A stretch of 64,000 nt of DNA from Phycisphaerales bacterium UBA2402. GTDB lineage: Bacteria > Planctomycetota > Phycisphaerae > Phycisphaerales > UBA1924. The notes below the pieces were generated by a model. The model was not told where the DNA came from and searched no databases. It worked only from the letters and a program-made list of their open reading frames with translations. The stretch spans positions 56,692-120,691 of the forward strand of contig DDSA01000167.1 of assembly GCA_002343715.1 (NCBI GenBank), given 5' to 3'. This document shows positions 1 through 10,025 of this stretch, piece after piece. Numbering within the stretch: position 1 is the first letter of the stretch; each line of letters begins with the position of its first letter. The position numbers and the translations under genes are program-made.

Positions 1-1869
1 GACTTCACCATCGAGGTCGAGCGCTCGCTCCGTGTGCTCGATGGAGCGGTCGCCGTCTTTGACGGCAAGGAAGGTGTCGAGGCCCAGTCCGAAACGGTCT
101 GGCGGCAGGCGGATCGGTACAAGGTGCCCCGCATGTGCTTCGTGAACAAGATGGACAAGATCGGGGCATCGTTCGAGTTCTCCTTCGGCACCATCAAGAG
201 CCGCCTGGGTGCCAACGGTATCGCGATCCAGATACCCATCGGCCTCGGCCACGATCACAAGGGTGTGATCGACCTGATGACCATGAAGGCCTACTTCTTC
301 GAGGGGGACAAGGGCGACACCGTCCGCGAGGTGGACGTGCCCGACGACATGAAGGAGTACGCCCAGGAATGGCGTCACAAGATGGTTGAAAAGATCGCCG
401 AACTCGACGACCACCTGATGGACAAGTACCTCACCGATGAGCATTCCATCACGATCCCGGAACTCAAGGCGGCGCTGCGGGCCGCGACCATCACCAGGAA
501 GTGCTACCCCGTGCTGTGCGGCGCGGCCCTTCGCAACATCGGCGTGCAGTTGCTCCTCGATGCCGTGGTTGATTTCCTGCCCAGCCCCACGGAGAAGCCC
601 GATGTGACGGGCACCGACCCCCGCGACAAGGATTTGGCCCTCTCCCGCCCGCACGACCCCAAGGCACCGTTCTCCGCCCTGGTCTTCAAAGTCGTGTCCG
701 ACAAGCACGGGGATCTGACCTACATCCGTGTCTACTCGGGGACGCTCACGAAGGGCACCCGCCTGCTCAACCCCGGCAACGGGAAGAAAGAGAACATCAG
801 CCGCATCTACGAGATGCACGCCCAGCACCGCAACGATCTCGAAGAGACCAGCTCGGGCAACATCGTCGCCGTGGTCGGCGTGAAGGATTCGTACACCGGA
901 GACACGCTCTGCGATCAGGACGACCCCATCATCCTCGAACGCATGCACTTCCCCGAGCCGGTTATCGCCATGGCCATCGAGCCCAAGACCCAGGACGATA
1001 AGCGTCGCCTGTCCGAAGCACTGGGCGTCATCCGCCGCGAGGACCCTTCGTTCCGCTCCAAGTTCGATGAAGAAACCGGCGAGACGATCATCTCCGGCAT
1101 GGGTGAACTTCACCTCGAGATTATCAAGAACAAACTCGTCCGCGACATGAAGATCAACGTCAACGTCGGCAAGCCCAAGGTCTCGTACCGCGAGGCGATC
1201 ACCCGCAAGGTGACCGATGTGCGCGGTCTCTTCAAGAAGCAGACCGGCGGCCGCGGTCAGTACGGCGACTGTGTCATCAGCCTCGAACCCTACACCGCCG
1301 CACAAGCCGCCGAGGAGGATCTGGATTACACCGATCAGATCGCCTTCGAGAACGGCACCGTCGGCGGCGTGATCCCCAAGGAGTTCATCCCAAGCGTCGA
1401 GTACGGCATCCGCCAGACGGCCGTCACGGGCGTGAAGTTCGGCTACCCGCTCATCAATATCAAGGCGACACTTACCTACGGCTCTTACCACGATGTCGAT
1501 TCGTCGCAGGTCGCCTTCGAGCAGGCCGGCCGGTTGGCCCTCATCGAGGCCGTGGAGAAGGCCGGGCCGGTCCTTCTCGAGCCCATCATGAAGGTCGTTG
1601 TCACCGTGCCCAACGAGTATCTCGGCAACGTCACCGGTGATATCTCCAGCCGCCGCGGCATGATTATCGATACCGAAGACCGCGACCCGGTCAAGATCGT
1701 CACCTGCGAAGTGCCCCTCTCCGAACTCTTCGGTTACACCACCAGCCTCCGCGGCATGAGCCAGGGTCGCGCCAGCAACACGATGGAGTTCCTCGAGTAT
1801 CGCCCCATGCCCGCCGCCATGCAAAAAGCCATGCTCGAAGAGCAGCAGGGCGGAAAGGCAAAGAAGTAA
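1..1869 (+). CDS. fusA: Elongation factor G, 5'-truncated by the window edge
   Basis: This is the translational GTPase that drives ribosome translocation in the cytoplasm. The frame is open from base 1 ([12 protein letters not shown]...), which is the stretch directly after the DTPGHV G3 motif, so roughly the first 80-90 residues lie outside the window. 622 residues are visible. The G4 motif NKMD is near visible residue 49, the domain III signature GMGELHLEI is present, and domain IV contains [10 protein letters not shown]. The protein ends in a lysine-rich GGKAKK tail. An intrinsic terminator follows 30 bases after the stop. All canonical features are retained, so this is the housekeeping EF-G, unlike the divergent paralogue at 39149-41230. 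Confidence 0.97.
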   Translation, partial: DFTIEVERSLRVLDGAVAVFDGKEGVEAQSETVWRQADRYKVPRMCFVNKMDKIGASFEFSFGTIKSRLGANGIAIQIPIGLGHDHKGVIDLMTMKAYFFEGDKGDTVREVDVPDDMKEYAQEWRHKMVEKIAELDDHLMDKYLTDEHSITIPELKAALRAATITRKCYPVLCGAALRNIGVQLLLDAVVDFLPSPTEKPDVTGTDPRDKDLALSRPHDPKAPFSALVFKVVSDKHGDLTYIRVYSGTLTKGTRLLNPGNGKKENISRIYEMHAQHRNDLEETSSGNIVAVVGVKDSYTGDTLCDQDDPIILERMHFPEPVIAMAIEPKTQDDKRRLSEALGVIRREDPSFRSKFDEETGETIISGMGELHLEIIKNKLVRDMKINVNVGKPKVSYREAITRKVTDVRGLFKKQTGGRGQYGDCVISLEPYTAAQAAEEDLDYTDQIAFENGTVGGVIPKEFIPSVEYGIRQTAVTGVKFGYPLINIKATLTYGSYHDVDSSQVAFEQAGRLALIEAVEKAGPVLLEPIMKVVVTVPNEYLGNVTGDISSRRGMIIDTEDRDPVKIVTCEVPLSELFGYTTSLRGMSQGRASNTMEFLEYRPMPAAMQKAMLEEQQGGKAKK

Positions 1870-1899
1870 CCCGGCCCCGATTCCCGATACCGTCCGAAG

Positions 1900-1927
1900 C
1901 CCGCGGCATGCAGCCGCGGGTTTTTTT
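1900..1927 (+). terminator. Rho-independent terminator of fusA
   Basis: A perfect 8-bp stem CCCGCGGC / GCCGCGGG with loop ATGCA is followed directly by seven T residues. It lies 30 bases after the fusA stop. It also argues against starting the next gene at the ATG inside its loop. Confidence 0.93.
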
Positions 1928-1955
1928 CATGCCCGCGGCGGGCCTACGTTCGTTC

Positions 1956-2549
1956 ATGCATGCCTCGCGGACGATCCGCCGTGTTCTTCTGACCTGCTTG
2001 TCGTGCGGGCTGCTGGTGTCGTGCACGGTCGGTGGCTCATCCTCCGCTTCGGCTGAGAACGACCGGCTGCGCCGCGAGGTGCACGACCTTCGGGCCACGG
2101 TCAGAATGCTCGAAGCGGACAACGCCGAGTTGTCCGCCAAACTCGCGCCCTCCTCCCCGCTCACAGGTGAAGCCCTCCACGCCTTGCCTGTCCTCTCATC
2201 CATCGAGATCGGCTCGCTCACGCATTGGATGCCCACGGATCGTTCAGTGGCTGCGCGTGGGATCATGGTCTATGTTCGCCCGCTCGACGGGCACGGACGA
2301 TTCGTGCAGGCCGTGGGCACCCTGCGCGTCCGCGCCACGACCTTGGAAGGCGATGAGATCGCTTCGGTGATGCTCACCCCGATGCCGCTGCGTGAGGCCT
2401 ATCGCTCCGGCTTCACCGGCACACACTACGCGGTCGAGTTGCCGCTCGCGGCGCCGATGGAGAGAGTCCCGGCGATCATCACGGCCACACTCACCGATTC
2501 GGCCAGCGGCCGCGACCACACCGCGGCTCGAACCATCACGCCGCCTTGA
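1956..2549 (+). CDS. Predicted lipoprotein with N-terminal coiled coil
   Basis: 197 residues with no family I recognise. The N-terminus has arginines followed by a hydrophobic stretch and a lipobox LVSC with the lipidated Cys near residue 23, so it should be membrane anchored. Residues about 34-62 ([20 protein letters not shown]...) have the heptad pattern of a coiled coil. The C-terminal 120 residues look like a beta-rich extracytoplasmic domain. I chose ATG 1956 because upstream in-frame starts lie in or next to the fusA terminator and would put extra residues ahead of the signal peptide. It is 19 bases upstream of the prepilin gene and probably co-transcribed with it. Confidence 0.7.
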   Translation: MHASRTIRRVLLTCLSCGLLVSCTVGGSSSASAENDRLRREVHDLRATVRMLEADNAELSAKLAPSSPLTGEALHALPVLSSIEIGSLTHWMPTDRSVAARGIMVYVRPLDGHGRFVQAVGTLRVRATTLEGDEIASVMLTPMPLREAYRSGFTGTHYAVELPLAAPMERVPAIITATLTDSASGRDHTAARTITPP

Positions 2550-2568
2550 GCGCACGTACTCTTCGCGA

Positions 2569-3246
2569 GTGCGTTCCCGATGCGCCTTTTCGCTCATCGA
2601 GCTGCTCGTCGTCATTGCGATCGTCGCGGTGTTGGTGTCTCTTGCACTGCCGGCTCTTGGTAGCGCCCGCGAAGCGGGCCGCGGTGCCGCGTGCCTGGCG
2701 AACCTGCGCCAGTCCTTTGTCATCTGCCGGTCATACGCGGATGATGCGCGCGGACTCTCGCCCGCGATCGGCCAGCCCTACGCCGCGCCGCCGAACTGGG
2801 CGCTCGTGGTACTTCAAGGCTCGGGCCTCTCGGGCGGTGGAAGCGCCGATCTGTATTACGTTCGGAGTGTGCTGGTCTGCCCGACGGCTCGGCTCTTGCT
2901 GGGTTCGGACATGCAACGAACGTACGCCATCAACGCCACGGGGCACGCGGGCCGGCCGACCGACCCCGACAATTACGATACGGAACAAGCGCATATCCAA
3001 CTGGATCGGGTGGGGTTCCCTTCACGTGCGGTGCTGCTGGTGGACTCCGGTATCGCCGCGCCCGCGCCTGGCGCACCACCCCCAACGCGAACCGCGAGCG
3101 TTCTTGATTTCAGGGAACCCCTGCACGTAACAGAACGTTTGGCCCTTCGCCACGCGGGTCTTCGTTTCTTTCAAGGTGCGATGATCGATGGATCCGCCTC
3201 CGCGATGCGCGAGGCGGATCCTGAGTGGTTGCGGCCTCTGCCCTGA
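2569..3246 (+). CDS. Type II-like prepilin (N-methylation motif, DUF1559-like)
   Basis: 225 residues. The start is GTG at 2569, giving MRSRCA before the class III signal [16 protein letters not shown]. Cleavage would fall between Ala6 and Phe7, leaving the conserved Glu at +5. This is the pseudopilin type that is very abundant in planctomycetes. The remainder looks like the usual C-terminal head ([15 protein letters not shown]..., [12 protein letters not shown]). A longer in-frame reading from 2392 would bury the signal sequence 70 residues inside the protein, so I rejected it. A strong hairpin lies in the last 60 bases of the gene. The gene runs convergently into the dehydrogenase gene with an 18-base gap. 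Confidence 0.85.
   Translation: MRSRCAFSLIELLVVIAIVAVLVSLALPALGSAREAGRGAACLANLRQSFVICRSYADDARGLSPAIGQPYAAPPNWALVVLQGSGLSGGGSADLYYVRSVLVCPTARLLLGSDMQRTYAINATGHAGRPTDPDNYDTEQAHIQLDRVGFPSRAVLLVDSGIAAPAPGAPPPTRTASVLDFREPLHVTERLALRHAGLRFFQGAMIDGSASAMREADPEWLRPLP
3190..3221. repeat. Perfect inverted repeat in the 3' end of the prepilin gene
   Basis: GGATCCGCCTC (3190-3200) pairs perfectly with GAGGCGGATCC (3211-3221) across a 10-base loop that can itself form a 3-bp helix. It lies in coding sequence 25 bases before the prepilin stop and 44 bases from the convergent gene's stop. There is no T-tract. Confidence 0.75.
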
Positions 3247-3264
3247 CAGAACACCCCGCGACGA

Positions 3265-4719
3265 CTACTTGCTCCCGGTGTTCCCGTTCGACCCTGCTTC
3301 CACGAGTCGCACCACGCGTACGGGGTCGTTGAGCGCGACATAGATGGAGCCGTCCGGAGCGCAGGCGACATCACGCACTCGCCCCAAACCGTGGATCAGT
3401 TCCTCGCGCTCGATCAGCACGCCGCCCCGAACACGCACTCGCTCCAGGACCTCACCCGCCAGTCCGCCCGCGAGCAGGTCCCCCTTCCATGACGGGAACA
3501 TCGGCCCTCGCGCAACATCGAGACCGCACGCCGCGATCGACGGCAACCAGCGCAGGACGGGCATCGTGAAGTCCTCACCCTCGCGGGGCCACGGGGTGCG
3601 GAAAGGTGTATCGTTGTAGTCGATCCCGAAACAGATGGTGGGCCATCCGTAGTTTCGTGCCCGCTCGACGCGGTTGAGTTCATCCCCTCCGCGCGGGCCG
3701 TGTTCGGTGACCCAGAGCGATCCGTCGAGGTCAAAGGTCAGACCCTGCGGGTTGCGATGACCGTAACTCCACACCGACTTGAGCGCGCCGGGGGTGGCGA
3801 CGAACGGATTGTCGTCGGGCACTCGTCCGTCGTCCCACAAGCGGTGAACTTTGCCGTTCGGTTCGGACAGATCCTGGGCTTTCTCGCGTGACCCACGGTC
3901 ACCGATACAGAAATACAGGTGCCTGCGCCCGTTCACCGACGGCCCGAACGCGATGCGGCAACCGAAATGGAGATCCGAGCCGCTGTAGGTCTCCGGCGCA
4001 GCCTGAAAGATCGTCTTCTCATCCGTCCACCGGTCACCCTTGATGCGACCGCGTACGACCTTGGTCATGCTCCGGCGACCGCCCTCACCCTGCGGGTCCG
4101 AGAACGCGAGATACACCCACCCGTTCGCGGCGTAGTCCGGGTGGACGGCGACTTCCATCATGCCGCCCTGTCCCCGATCTCGAACGGCGGGCGTGCCATG
4201 CAACGGGGGCATCAGCTCGGGCTTCGTGCCCGGCACAAAGACCCGTACGCGCCCGGGTCGCTCTGTGAAGAGAATGCGTCCATCGGGGAGAAAATCCACG
4301 GCCCAAGGAGTCACCAGACCTTTTTCGAGCACTGATTCGAGGCGGTAGGCGTGATGGGCTGACGTGAACACTCCCCCCTCTGGCTTCGGCGAGCCCTGCT
4401 CCTGACGAAGACCACGAGCCTGCAACTCACGGATATGAACGACCAAACCCCAGATGCGGGCATCGTCCATCGTTTCGCCGTACGCGGGCATCGCCGTATC
4501 AGGAACTCCGTTCCTGATCGCATCAAAGAACGCTCTGTCCTTGTCCTGCGAGAAGAGATCATCGGAGATCAGCGACCGTGTACCGGCTCCGCCCCCCTTG
4601 CCGGCCTTCCCGTGGCACGAGGCACAGTGATTCTGCCACGTGCCTTCTACGCTCTGCGCGCGAACTGCCATGGAAGTGAATACAACTCCGAGCACCGCTA
4701 CACATAACGCACGATTCAT
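3265..4719 (-). CDS. Secreted cytochrome c / glucose-sorbosone dehydrogenase fusion
   Basis: 484 residues with a Sec signal peptide ending near VRA-Q (about residue 21). An N-terminal monohaem cytochrome c domain follows (CASCH at about 32-36, distal Met in the AMPAYGE region near residue 77). The C-terminal domain is a six-bladed propeller of the PQQ-dependent aldose sugar dehydrogenase family (TPWAVDFLPDGRILFTERPGRVR, ...YGHRNPQGLTFD, WVTEHGPRGGDELN). The expected role is periplasmic oxidation of a sugar or sorbosone-like substrate, with electrons passed to the attached haem. The substrate cannot be told from sequence. The haem and dehydrogenase in one chain imply intramolecular electron transfer. 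It is monocistronic, with 60 bases to tssG. Confidence 0.88.
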   Translation of the reverse strand: MNRALCVAVLGVVFTSMAVRAQSVEGTWQNHCASCHGKAGKGGGAGTRSLISDDLFSQDKDRAFFDAIRNGVPDTAMPAYGETMDDARIWGLVVHIRELQARGLRQEQGSPKPEGGVFTSAHHAYRLESVLEKGLVTPWAVDFLPDGRILFTERPGRVRVFVPGTKPELMPPLHGTPAVRDRGQGGMMEVAVHPDYAANGWVYLAFSDPQGEGGRRSMTKVVRGRIKGDRWTDEKTIFQAAPETYSGSDLHFGCRIAFGPSVNGRRHLYFCIGDRGSREKAQDLSEPNGKVHRLWDDGRVPDDNPFVATPGALKSVWSYGHRNPQGLTFDLDGSLWVTEHGPRGGDELNRVERARNYGWPTICFGIDYNDTPFRTPWPREGEDFTMPVLRWLPSIAACGLDVARGPMFPSWKGDLLAGGLAGEVLERVRVRGGVLIEREELIHGLGRVRDVACAPDGSIYVALNDPVRVVRLVEAGSNGNTGSK

Positions 4720-4779
4720 CTACTCATTCTCCGGCACGGCGGCATCGTCCTGCCGCTTGAAGTCCGAAATGAACATGTC

Positions 4780-6078
4780 TTAACGCGGGGTGTCGTCCCG
4801 AACCATCAGGTCGGCGCGATCACAGGACTCGGGCAACGTTCTGATCCAGGTTGTCCAGCCCAGTCGTGACCCGATCTCCTCGGGAAGTCTCTGCGTCCGC
4901 ACATGGGTGCGGGGCACCTCCGCAGCGCGAAGGCAGACGATCGCCTCCCACGCGAACTCATCGCCGCAATAGTTGCGGACCCAGGCGCGAAGGCGCCTCT
5001 CACTCGGAGAGTTGGGGACAAACTTTTCGAAGTCCGAAAGTCCCATCGGTCCAAGATGGATTCGGAACTTGCCCTGGCAATCCCAGACATGTCTGCCGCA
5101 GACGGCGGCACCGCCGCCGAGACTCCCCAGGCACGCCCCAGCGGTTCTGTCCCCCGCGTGAGGCGCGTACGGATCGCGGGCACCGCCGAGCATTGTGAAA
5201 TACTGCTCCGGCAGTGGGAGCCACCGCCCAGCGAACTCCTCGATCCGGACCGGCACCCCGAAATAGTCGGCGAGAATCGCGCGAAGACCCTCCGGGCCGT
5301 TCTGCGAGCCCGCCAACCTCCCTGAGAAATACAGTTTGGCGTTGTCCGGCACGGCGTCCCGGTGCCGCGCAGAGTCCATGCCCATGCCGAAAAGCGCTCC
5401 GACATAGACCGGGTATCGGTCCTTCTCGCTCGACAACACCCTCGCCCGATCCCGGTAATCGACATCACCTTTCAGCGCGACGGGAGGGGTGCGGTCGAAA
5501 CTCGCGGGCATCTGGCTGGTGGCCCAGGCGCGATAGAAGAGGCTCACCATGCGGTGATTGAACACGTCCAGAAACCGCGAGAACGTGAAATCCTTGTGAT
5601 GCAGTTCCCTGCCGTACGCGTGCTCGGTCAGGTGGAGCGGCAGCGGCCCGTTGGGGCCGAACATGCCGATGAAGTTCACGAACATCCGAGTGGGAGCCGT
5701 GCCTGTCTGCGGGCGCAGTTCGTTGACCGTGCACGGCGCGAAAGAGAGGGATGGGTGCTGACAGAATCGCACCATATCCTCCGCGGCGCGGTTGGAGGCA
5801 CCGAACCCCGGCAGTTCGGGGTAGAGCGCTTCGAGACGCCGAACCGCCGCGAAAAAGTCGATCGACCAGGGAGATTCGGAGAGGCGTGACCAGTAGGCTT
5901 CTCGCTCCTGGTCGGAGACCACGCGCGCCGATGCAGGATCCGGCGGGCCATCATCGGGAAGTCGGTCGAATGGATGAACCGATTCCTTCGCGGGCGGCTC
6001 GGCGGGGGTCAGGAGCGCATCGAGCGCGTCGCTCTCACCGGCTACAAGATCGGACGCTGTCCGACGCGGACGTTCCAA
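4780..6078 (-). CDS. tssG: Type VI secretion baseplate protein TssG (VasB/ImpH)
   Basis: 432 residues, longer than the roughly 300-350 usual for TssG. The extra length is mainly an acidic/proline-rich N-terminal segment of about 70 residues. The family signature is clear: FFAAVRRLEALYPELPGFG, a PSLSFAPCTV segment, then FVNFIGMFGPNGPLPLHLTEHA, and an FGVPVRIEEFAGRW segment. With TssF and TssE it forms the wedge of the contractile injection baseplate. The start at 6078 overlaps the tssF 3' end by 37 bases, indicating translational coupling. No tssA, tssB/C, tssE, tssK, hcp, vgrG or clpV lies nearby, so the pair is isolated here. Confidence 0.88.
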   Translation of the reverse strand: MERPRRTASDLVAGESDALDALLTPAEPPAKESVHPFDRLPDDGPPDPASARVVSDQEREAYWSRLSESPWSIDFFAAVRRLEALYPELPGFGASNRAAEDMVRFCQHPSLSFAPCTVNELRPQTGTAPTRMFVNFIGMFGPNGPLPLHLTEHAYGRELHHKDFTFSRFLDVFNHRMVSLFYRAWATSQMPASFDRTPPVALKGDVDYRDRARVLSSEKDRYPVYVGALFGMGMDSARHRDAVPDNAKLYFSGRLAGSQNGPEGLRAILADYFGVPVRIEEFAGRWLPLPEQYFTMLGGARDPYAPHAGDRTAGACLGSLGGGAAVCGRHVWDCQGKFRIHLGPMGLSDFEKFVPNSPSERRLRAWVRNYCGDEFAWEAIVCLRAAEVPRTHVRTQRLPEEIGSRLGWTTWIRTLPESCDRADLMVRDDTPR

Positions 6079-8018
6079 CGCATGACCTCCCCCCGCTCCT
6101 GCGAGCGGACCACGGTTTCGGTGAATGAGTTCATCCCGACGTAGCGGGCGAAGAACTGATCGAGCACGGACCCGAGCAGGAAGATGCCGGTCCCCTCGAA
6201 AAACGAATCATCAAACTCCACGGTGACCTCCAGCCCCCGCGCGAACGCGACCACCCCGGGTGTCGGGGTGCGGCGTGTGATGGGGCGGGTCTGCACGGCC
6301 CGCAACCCCTCAATCTGCTGACGGATGGCCGGGTCGCCGATGTCTCCGTACAACTTGAGGAGTTCACGCAATGCCCCTGCTCCCTGGCGTTCCTCGCTGG
6401 TGATGGTGCCGTCGCGGTCCATGTCCTCATCGGTGATCGAAAGATAGTTGAGCGTCAGGTGGCTGATGAGCCGCCAGGAGGCATCCCCCTCGGCGTGGCT
6501 TGCCCGCGGCGGTGTCGGCCCCGCCACGATGCGGATCGATTCGCACGGCGCACCCTGATCGAGCGAGAAGTCACTTTTGAACTTGCCCACCGGCATCTGC
6601 AGCGGCAGGTCGCGGTTGGAGCAGAGCGTCTCGACCGCGAGTTGGCGGATGTCCGAAGAAAAAGGCGCCGCCTGCGCATCGACCAGTGAGACGTAGACCT
6701 CGCTGCCCGTGTAGCCGCTGCGAACTCCCATCCGCTGCTCGCGTTCCGACAGCGCCCTGGGCACGCGGTGCGTGGCGAAGAACGCGGCGGCTCCTCCTCC
6801 GCGGTCGTCGGAGTCCGTGGCCGCGTAGAAGGGACGGAAGACGCGTTCATCCGCGGAAGCGCCGAAGCCCGTCACGCGGTTCACGCGGTAGACCTCAAAG
6901 TCCAGCGGCTTGGTTCGGTCGGGGATCACCTGAAACTCGTTGGCGGCCTCGGTGACGAAGATGCGATCCGCACGCTTGGGAAAAATGTTGATCGCGGGCG
7001 CACAGTGCAGCGCGAAGTTGTCGGCCTCGACAGCGCCTTCGAGGTCCGGATTCTCCTGCGACAACGGGACGATGAGATCGAGATGCCCACCCTCGCACCT
7101 GGAGAAGGCACGCCGAAGCCCGCCGACCTTCACGAACAGAAACCGCTGCGGGAAGGTGAAATACTCGTGCAAAAGCCGGTAGCCCTGGAAACCACGCCCG
7201 TCGTATGGCAGGAGCGATTCACCCGCACCGTACCCCACGCGCGAGAACGTGATGGGTGTCTGGCCCGATGTCGAGTCGCACAAATGCTCCTGCCACGCCC
7301 CTGATGTTCGCCCCGCGGGGACGGGGCGAACCAGCACGCCCCTGGCGTGAGCCAGCAGCGCCTCGTAGATGCGGTATGGCGTGGCGTCGGGCCCTCGCAG
7401 GAAGAAGGTCAGATCATCGGTGCCCATCTTCCCGAACGGAACTCCCGCTGTGGACCGCAGGCGGATGCGCAGCGCGGACTTGATGGAGCCCGCCGGGCCG
7501 AAGATGTTCCGGGCCGGCGCATCGGGAACATCGCCCCACACCTTGCCCAGTTCGAGCGTTCCGACATCCCGTGTAAAATAGCGGGCCTCCGCCACGACCA
7601 TCGGCCACAGGTCCACCGGCTGCGAGGTTCGATACTCGCAGACAGTGGACTCTCGCACGGGCTGCGAACGCAGCACGGAGTTGCGCGGAATCGTGAACCC
7701 CTCGGCCAGGCCCGCCTCCCCCTGGTTGTGGTTGAACTGAACCACGGTCATGCTCGGCGTGGGAGCAAGATAGTGCGGGTACACCACCTGCAGAAGGTTC
7801 TGCGTAAAGCGCGGGAACTCGGCGTCGAGTTTCAGTTGCACGCGACCGGCGAGGAAGGCGAACCCCTCCAGCAGACGCTCCACGTAGGGATCCACGCACG
7901 GAAAATCCTCGATCGCGAGACGGCCGGCGATCTTCGGAAACTCGCGTGCAAACTCCTTGCCCACGGATTGCAGGTGCCTCAGTTCCCGGTCGTAATAGCG
8001 GATGAGTCTTCGGTCCAT
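6042..8018 (-). CDS. tssF: Type VI secretion baseplate protein TssF (VasA/ImpG)
   Basis: 658 residues, slightly longer than typical TssF. The N-terminus MDRRLIRYYDRELRHLQSVG... with AGRLAIEDFPCVDPYVERLLEGFAFLAGRVQLKLDAEFPRF is diagnostic, followed by LLQVVYPHYLAPTPSM. Two TssF copies and one TssG form a wedge in the T6SS baseplate. The usual partner TssE is absent upstream. The nearest upstream gene on the same strand is znuB, 152 bases away, and I see no terminator between them. The pair could therefore be read from the zinc operon, but this is inference. Confidence 0.92.
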   Translation of the reverse strand: MDRRLIRYYDRELRHLQSVGKEFAREFPKIAGRLAIEDFPCVDPYVERLLEGFAFLAGRVQLKLDAEFPRFTQNLLQVVYPHYLAPTPSMTVVQFNHNQGEAGLAEGFTIPRNSVLRSQPVRESTVCEYRTSQPVDLWPMVVAEARYFTRDVGTLELGKVWGDVPDAPARNIFGPAGSIKSALRIRLRSTAGVPFGKMGTDDLTFFLRGPDATPYRIYEALLAHARGVLVRPVPAGRTSGAWQEHLCDSTSGQTPITFSRVGYGAGESLLPYDGRGFQGYRLLHEYFTFPQRFLFVKVGGLRRAFSRCEGGHLDLIVPLSQENPDLEGAVEADNFALHCAPAINIFPKRADRIFVTEAANEFQVIPDRTKPLDFEVYRVNRVTGFGASADERVFRPFYAATDSDDRGGGAAAFFATHRVPRALSEREQRMGVRSGYTGSEVYVSLVDAQAAPFSSDIRQLAVETLCSNRDLPLQMPVGKFKSDFSLDQGAPCESIRIVAGPTPPRASHAEGDASWRLISHLTLNYLSITDEDMDRDGTITSEERQGAGALRELLKLYGDIGDPAIRQQIEGLRAVQTRPITRRTPTPGVVAFARGLEVTVEFDDSFFEGTGIFLLGSVLDQFFARYVGMNSFTETVVRSQERGEVMRWNVRVGQRPIL

Positions 8019-8170
8019 GTTCGCTCGGGGTGTGCTGTCCTTCGGATGCCCAAAGGCTAGGAAGGGTCGAACGACGAAGGATGCTCTCCCGGCTCGGATC
8101 CAGAGCGCGTGAACGGACTCGGGCGGGGCTCACGTACAAGCGAGTTCACACGCAGGCCCCACCATGAGTC

Positions 8171-9067
8171 TCACACGGCCGTGCGTTGTCTGATAGACCC
8201 CAGCGCCGCGGAAAGCCCGAAGCACAGCACCATTACCATGACCACGCTCGGACCGGCCTGCCAGTCGGTCTCGATGCTCACGACCAGCCCGACGACCAGC
8301 GCGGTGACCCCGATGCCGCACGACCGCGCGACCGCGCCGTACAGGCGATCCGTGAGTTTCAGCGCCGCCGCTCCCGGCAGCACAAGCAGCGCGGTGGCAA
8401 GAATCACCCCCGCCAGCTTCATCGCCGTGACCACCGCGACGGCCAGGAGGATGAGCAGCAACGCCTTGACCCTTCGGGCGCGGATGCCGAACGCCGCCGC
8501 GGACTCTTCATCCAGGCTCCAGAAAAGCAGCGGTCTGCGGACCCACCACAACACCGTTAGAACGATCGCAGCGCTGAGAACACTCAGCGCGACATCAGCC
8601 GAACCGGCGGCGGTGATCGACCCGAAGAGGATGGACTCCCAACTCTGCACCATGCCGGGCCTCTGGGCGCGTTCCGCCACGCCCCGGGCGAGTTGAACCA
8701 GGATGGCCCCCACCGCCATCGAACCCACGAGAAACATGCCGATGGCCGTATCAACCGGAACGGTTCGTCGATCGCTGACAGCGGCCATCCCGAGCGCCGC
8801 CACGATGCAGAAAACGAGCACGAGTGCCAGATGGGCTGGCCCGGCCCAGGCTCCATCGGGCAGGAAGCCCCACGCGCTGCACAGCGCGGCGACGCCGATG
8901 CCGCCGAAGGCGGAGTGGCTGACCCCCTGGCCCACGAACCCCAGTCGCTTTACGACCACGAGCACGCTCAGCACGGCGCACGCCAGCACCAGCGGCAGTC
9001 CCGCGAGCGCGGCGTGAAAATAGATTTCACGCATCGCCGGATCACGAAGAAACTCAAGAGTGCGCAT
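8171..9067 (-). CDS. znuB: Zinc/manganese ABC transporter permease (ZnuB-like)
   Basis: 298 residues and about eight to nine hydrophobic segments of the ABC-3 permease family (LPLVLACAVLSVLVVVKRLGFVGQGVSHSAFGGIGVAAL near the N-terminus, TAMKLAGVILATALLVLPGAAA in the C-terminal third). It forms the membrane channel of a high-affinity metal importer with the ATPase and binding protein encoded just upstream. I start at ATG 9067 (MRTLEFLRDPAMREIYFHAAL), overlapping the ATPase stop by 14 bases. An upstream in-frame start at 9106 is possible. It is the last gene of the znuA-znuC-znuB operon. Confidence 0.9.
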   Translation of the reverse strand: MRTLEFLRDPAMREIYFHAALAGLPLVLACAVLSVLVVVKRLGFVGQGVSHSAFGGIGVAALCSAWGFLPDGAWAGPAHLALVLVFCIVAALGMAAVSDRRTVPVDTAIGMFLVGSMAVGAILVQLARGVAERAQRPGMVQSWESILFGSITAAGSADVALSVLSAAIVLTVLWWVRRPLLFWSLDEESAAAFGIRARRVKALLLILLAVAVVTAMKLAGVILATALLVLPGAAALKLTDRLYGAVARSCGIGVTALVVGLVVSIETDWQAGPSVVMVMVLCFGLSAALGSIRQRTAV

Positions 9068-9938
9068 GCCCCTCCTTCTGATCGCAGCCCGGAGGGATCC
9101 GTCCACCGGGCTGTTCGACGCCGCTCACCGAGTCGGAGGGGCACGCCTCTCCCGATGCGTGCGCGTGGATGTGCATGCCTTCGAGCACGCCCGAGAGACC
9201 CGCGATGTCGTGGCTGAACAGTTCAGCAAGGATCGCCGGTGTCAACCCCCGGGGCGAACCGTGGCTGTGCAGACGACGGGCCAGACAGGCGACGCGATCA
9301 CTGGCCGCGGCGATGGCTCGAAGATCGTGCGTCACGGTCAGAATCGTCAGGCCGAACTCCCGGTGAACCACGGATAACAGATCGGCGAACGTCCGCTGCC
9401 CGGCGGCATCAATGCCCACCATCGGCTCGTCGAGCGCAAGAATACGTGGACGACAGGCGAGAGCGCGGGCGATCAGAACACGCTGCACCTGCCCGCCGCT
9501 GAGCTTGCCGATGGGCCTGTTCGCGAAGGTCGATGCACCGACGAGAGAGAGGATCCGCTCCAACTCCGCCCGTTCTTCGCGTGTCAGACCGCGCCAGGGC
9601 GGCCGCCTCCACAGCACCGCCAACTCGACGGCCTCCCATGCGCTCAGCGGCATCCCGAGTTCCACTTCCGGGCGCTGCGGAACATAACCGATCAGACCTC
9701 GGGCACGCGCGTCCGAGGGGGAAAACCCACAAACGCGCACCGTCCCGCTGGTTGGTTCGATCAGGCCGAGGATCAGCCGCAGCAAGGTACTCTTGCCCCC
9801 GCCGTTAGGACCCAGAATCCCCAGGCGTTCACCCGCCCGGACGGAGATCGAAACGTTCTCGAGTGCCGGGGCATCCGAGCCCGCGTATCGGAACGACACT
9901 CGCTCGACTTCGATGATGGGGCCGGCCGACTCTGACAT
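9054..9938 (-). CDS. znuC: Zinc/manganese ABC transporter ATP-binding protein (ZnuC-like)
   Basis: 294 residues from ATG 9938 (MSESAGPIIEVERVSFRY). Walker A GPNGGGKST is at about 43-51, the signature LSGGQVQRV and Walker B ILALDEP follow, and the switch region is TVTHDL. It energises metal uptake with the adjacent permease. The C-terminus carries His residues (GMHIHAHASGEA, CDQKEGHAHS), which fits handling of a transition metal. Its 3' end overlaps znuB. The gap to znuA upstream is 87 bases. An in-frame start at 10013 would add 25 unconserved residues. Confidence 0.92.
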   Translation of the reverse strand: MSESAGPIIEVERVSFRYAGSDAPALENVSISVRAGERLGILGPNGGGKSTLLRLILGLIEPTSGTVRVCGFSPSDARARGLIGYVPQRPEVELGMPLSAWEAVELAVLWRRPPWRGLTREERAELERILSLVGASTFANRPIGKLSGGQVQRVLIARALACRPRILALDEPMVGIDAAGQRTFADLLSVVHREFGLTILTVTHDLRAIAAASDRVACLARRLHSHGSPRGLTPAILAELFSHDIAGLSGVLEGMHIHAHASGEACPSDSVSGVEQPGGRIPPGCDQKEGHAHS

Positions 9939-10025
9939 GCAGGCTTGGGTCCGTTCGTGCAATCTCGGTAGCACCACTCTACGCCCGCGGACCAGGTTCC
10001 ACGCCGCGAGCACCGTCCCGGGTGA

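Noticed and set aside
1908-1955. Earlier start for the lipoprotein gene
   Set aside because: The ATG lies inside the loop of the fusA terminator and would place extra residues before the signal peptide.
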